DNA of 5,702 bases, taken from the NCBI GenBank assembly GCA_030044075.1, contig JASHWM010000105.1:1-5702 (forward strand). Direction: 5' to 3'. Positions 5,133 through 5,702 of the stretch are shown here, in pieces. Below the pieces are notes generated by a model. It was not told the origin of the DNA. It did not search any database and saw nothing but the letters and a program-made list of their open reading frames with translations. Positions within the stretch are counted from its first letter, which is position 1. Each line of letters opens with the position of its first letter. A program made the position numbers and the translations under genes. The DNA is from Candidatus Rhabdochlamydia sp. GTDB lineage: Bacteria; Chlamydiota; Chlamydiia; Chlamydiales; Rhabdochlamydiaceae.

Positions 5133-5702
5133 ATGAAAAAAGATATACAGGTCGTTTCTTATCAAGGGGAAAAGATCAAGGAGCTCATTCCTGCCATTGC
5201 TAAATTGAGGATTGAGGTCTTCTGTGAGTACCCCTTTCTCTATGAGGGGGATTTGAGCTATGAAGAGAAGTACCTCAACAAGTATGTTTCCTCAAAAGGA
5301 TGCGTTGTTGTCGTGGCCTTTGATGGAAAGGAGATTGTCGGGGTGTCAACGGGGCTTCCTCTTGCCAGCGAGACCGAGGGTGCCAAAGAAGCTTTTATTC
5401 GATCGGGCCTTAATCCAGCAAACTACTTTTACTTTGGAGAGTCTGTCCTAAAAAAAACATACCGCGGGCTTGGTATCGGACACCTTTTTTTTGATGAGAG
5501 GGAAGGCCATGCGAGGAAGCTTGGTGGTTTTACCCATATCTGCTTTTGCACAGTAAAAAGGGACAAAGAGGATCCAAGGCGCCCCCCTGACTATAGGCCT
5601 CTTGCCCCTTTTTGGGAAAAGAGGGGATTTAAAGAACATCCCGAGCTTACGTGCACTTTTTCCTGGAAAGAGATCGGGTGCGGCCATGAGACACCAAAAG
5701 AA
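5133..5702 (+). CDS. GNAT-family N-acetyltransferase (3' end outside window)
   Basis: The frame is open for 190 codons to the window edge. The product is a cytosolic GCN5-related acetyltransferase that would transfer acetyl from acetyl-CoA to an amine; its substrate is unknown. The conserved acetyl-CoA pyrophosphate loop is seen in YRGLGIG (110-116), matching R/Q-x-x-G-x-G, followed by the helix HLFFDEREGHARKLG (117-131). Other marks are LRIEVFCEYPFLYEGDLSYE (25-44), VGVSTGLPL (69-77), the strand YFGESVL (100-106), and PPDYRPLAPFWEKRGF (151-166). These fit a distinct, widely conserved bacterial GNAT subgroup with EYPxLYxGD and YRPLxxFWxxRG motifs. The domain looks essentially complete here, so few residues are probably missing. 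ATG 5133 has GGGGG only two bases upstream; an in-frame TTG at 5124 behind GGGGAA is a less likely start. It is transcribed away from the minus-strand cluster. Confidence 0.88.
   Translation, partial: MKKDIQVVSYQGEKIKELIPAIAKLRIEVFCEYPFLYEGDLSYEEKYLNKYVSSKGCVVVVAFDGKEIVGVSTGLPLASETEGAKEAFIRSGLNPANYFYFGESVLKKTYRGLGIGHLFFDEREGHARKLGGFTHICFCTVKRDKEDPRRPPDYRPLAPFWEKRGFKEHPELTCTFSWKEIGCGHETPKE

Larger units (their letters stand above)
4817..5134 (-). pseudogene. Nonsense-interrupted reading frame, possible gene remnant
   Basis: A 106-codon minus-strand frame runs from ATG 5132-5134 to TAA 4817-4819, broken by a single TAG (5030-5032) after 34 codons. The first part reads MAPKNFPKDFKESLFFQ and continues through TDQQRKIMRGNVLV. 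The part after the stop looks protein-like and Ala-rich: KLAARIEARFYQAFKALQQA, then SDYASFRFSMRSAIGPAALR, ending ISYLNYRLPQ. I do not recognise a family. The frame is locally more GC-rich than the flanks (4880-5010), which suggests former coding sequence, possibly from a mobile element, but no terminal repeats were found. Its ATG overlaps the GNAT ATG head-to-head in CCATGA, so the start at least may be a shadow. A chance open frame is a serious alternative. Confidence 0.25.

Overview
The window is bacterial DNA packed with short-spaced genes. Most coding capacity is on the minus strand, in one cluster from about 4230 down to 90. The gene content is a secreted orphan protein, a DedA membrane protein, a POT-type transporter, a large unrecognised soluble protein and a GNAT acetyltransferase. 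Together with moderate GC genes and AT-rich spacers, this fits a Gram-negative bacterium with an intracellular or host-associated life, possibly an environmental member of the Chlamydiota. That placement is inference from overall look, not from a diagnostic gene.

Layout, left to right. (1) Positions 1-87 hold the last 28 codons of a plus-strand membrane protein. It converges with a DedA-family protein (90-632, minus) with only two bases between the stop codons. (2) The DedA gene follows a secreted orphan protein (647-1174, minus) after 14 bases. (3) After a 77-base gap comes a divergent POT-family transporter (1252-2616, minus; the long open frame extends to 2652, but the ribosome binding site marks 2616). 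(4) Its ATG overlaps the stop of a 538-codon orphan gene (2613-4229, minus) as ATGA, so the two are very probably translationally coupled. (5) From 4230 to 5132 no long gene is seen. The stretch instead holds two tiny minus-strand reading frames ending in nearly the same His-rich tail (HHLGHKSH and HHHGHSSH), a 29/34 repeat underlying those tails, a good sigma70-type promoter pointing into them, several inverted repeats, and a nonsense-interrupted minus-strand frame. (6) From 5133 to the right edge runs a plus-strand GNAT acetyltransferase whose 3' end lies outside the window.

The most interesting part is the 4230-4810 region. A promoter at 4779-4808 would drive a transcript through both His-tailed mini-ORFs towards the 538-codon gene and its transporter partner. 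This could be a leader with regulatory peptides, a pair of small metal-binding peptides, or a dispersed DNA/RNA repeat that happens to be open. The sequence alone does not decide. The second point of interest is the orphan/transporter pair: the transporter keeps the POT architecture but has lost the TM1 ExxER proton-coupling motif and the TM4 lysine.
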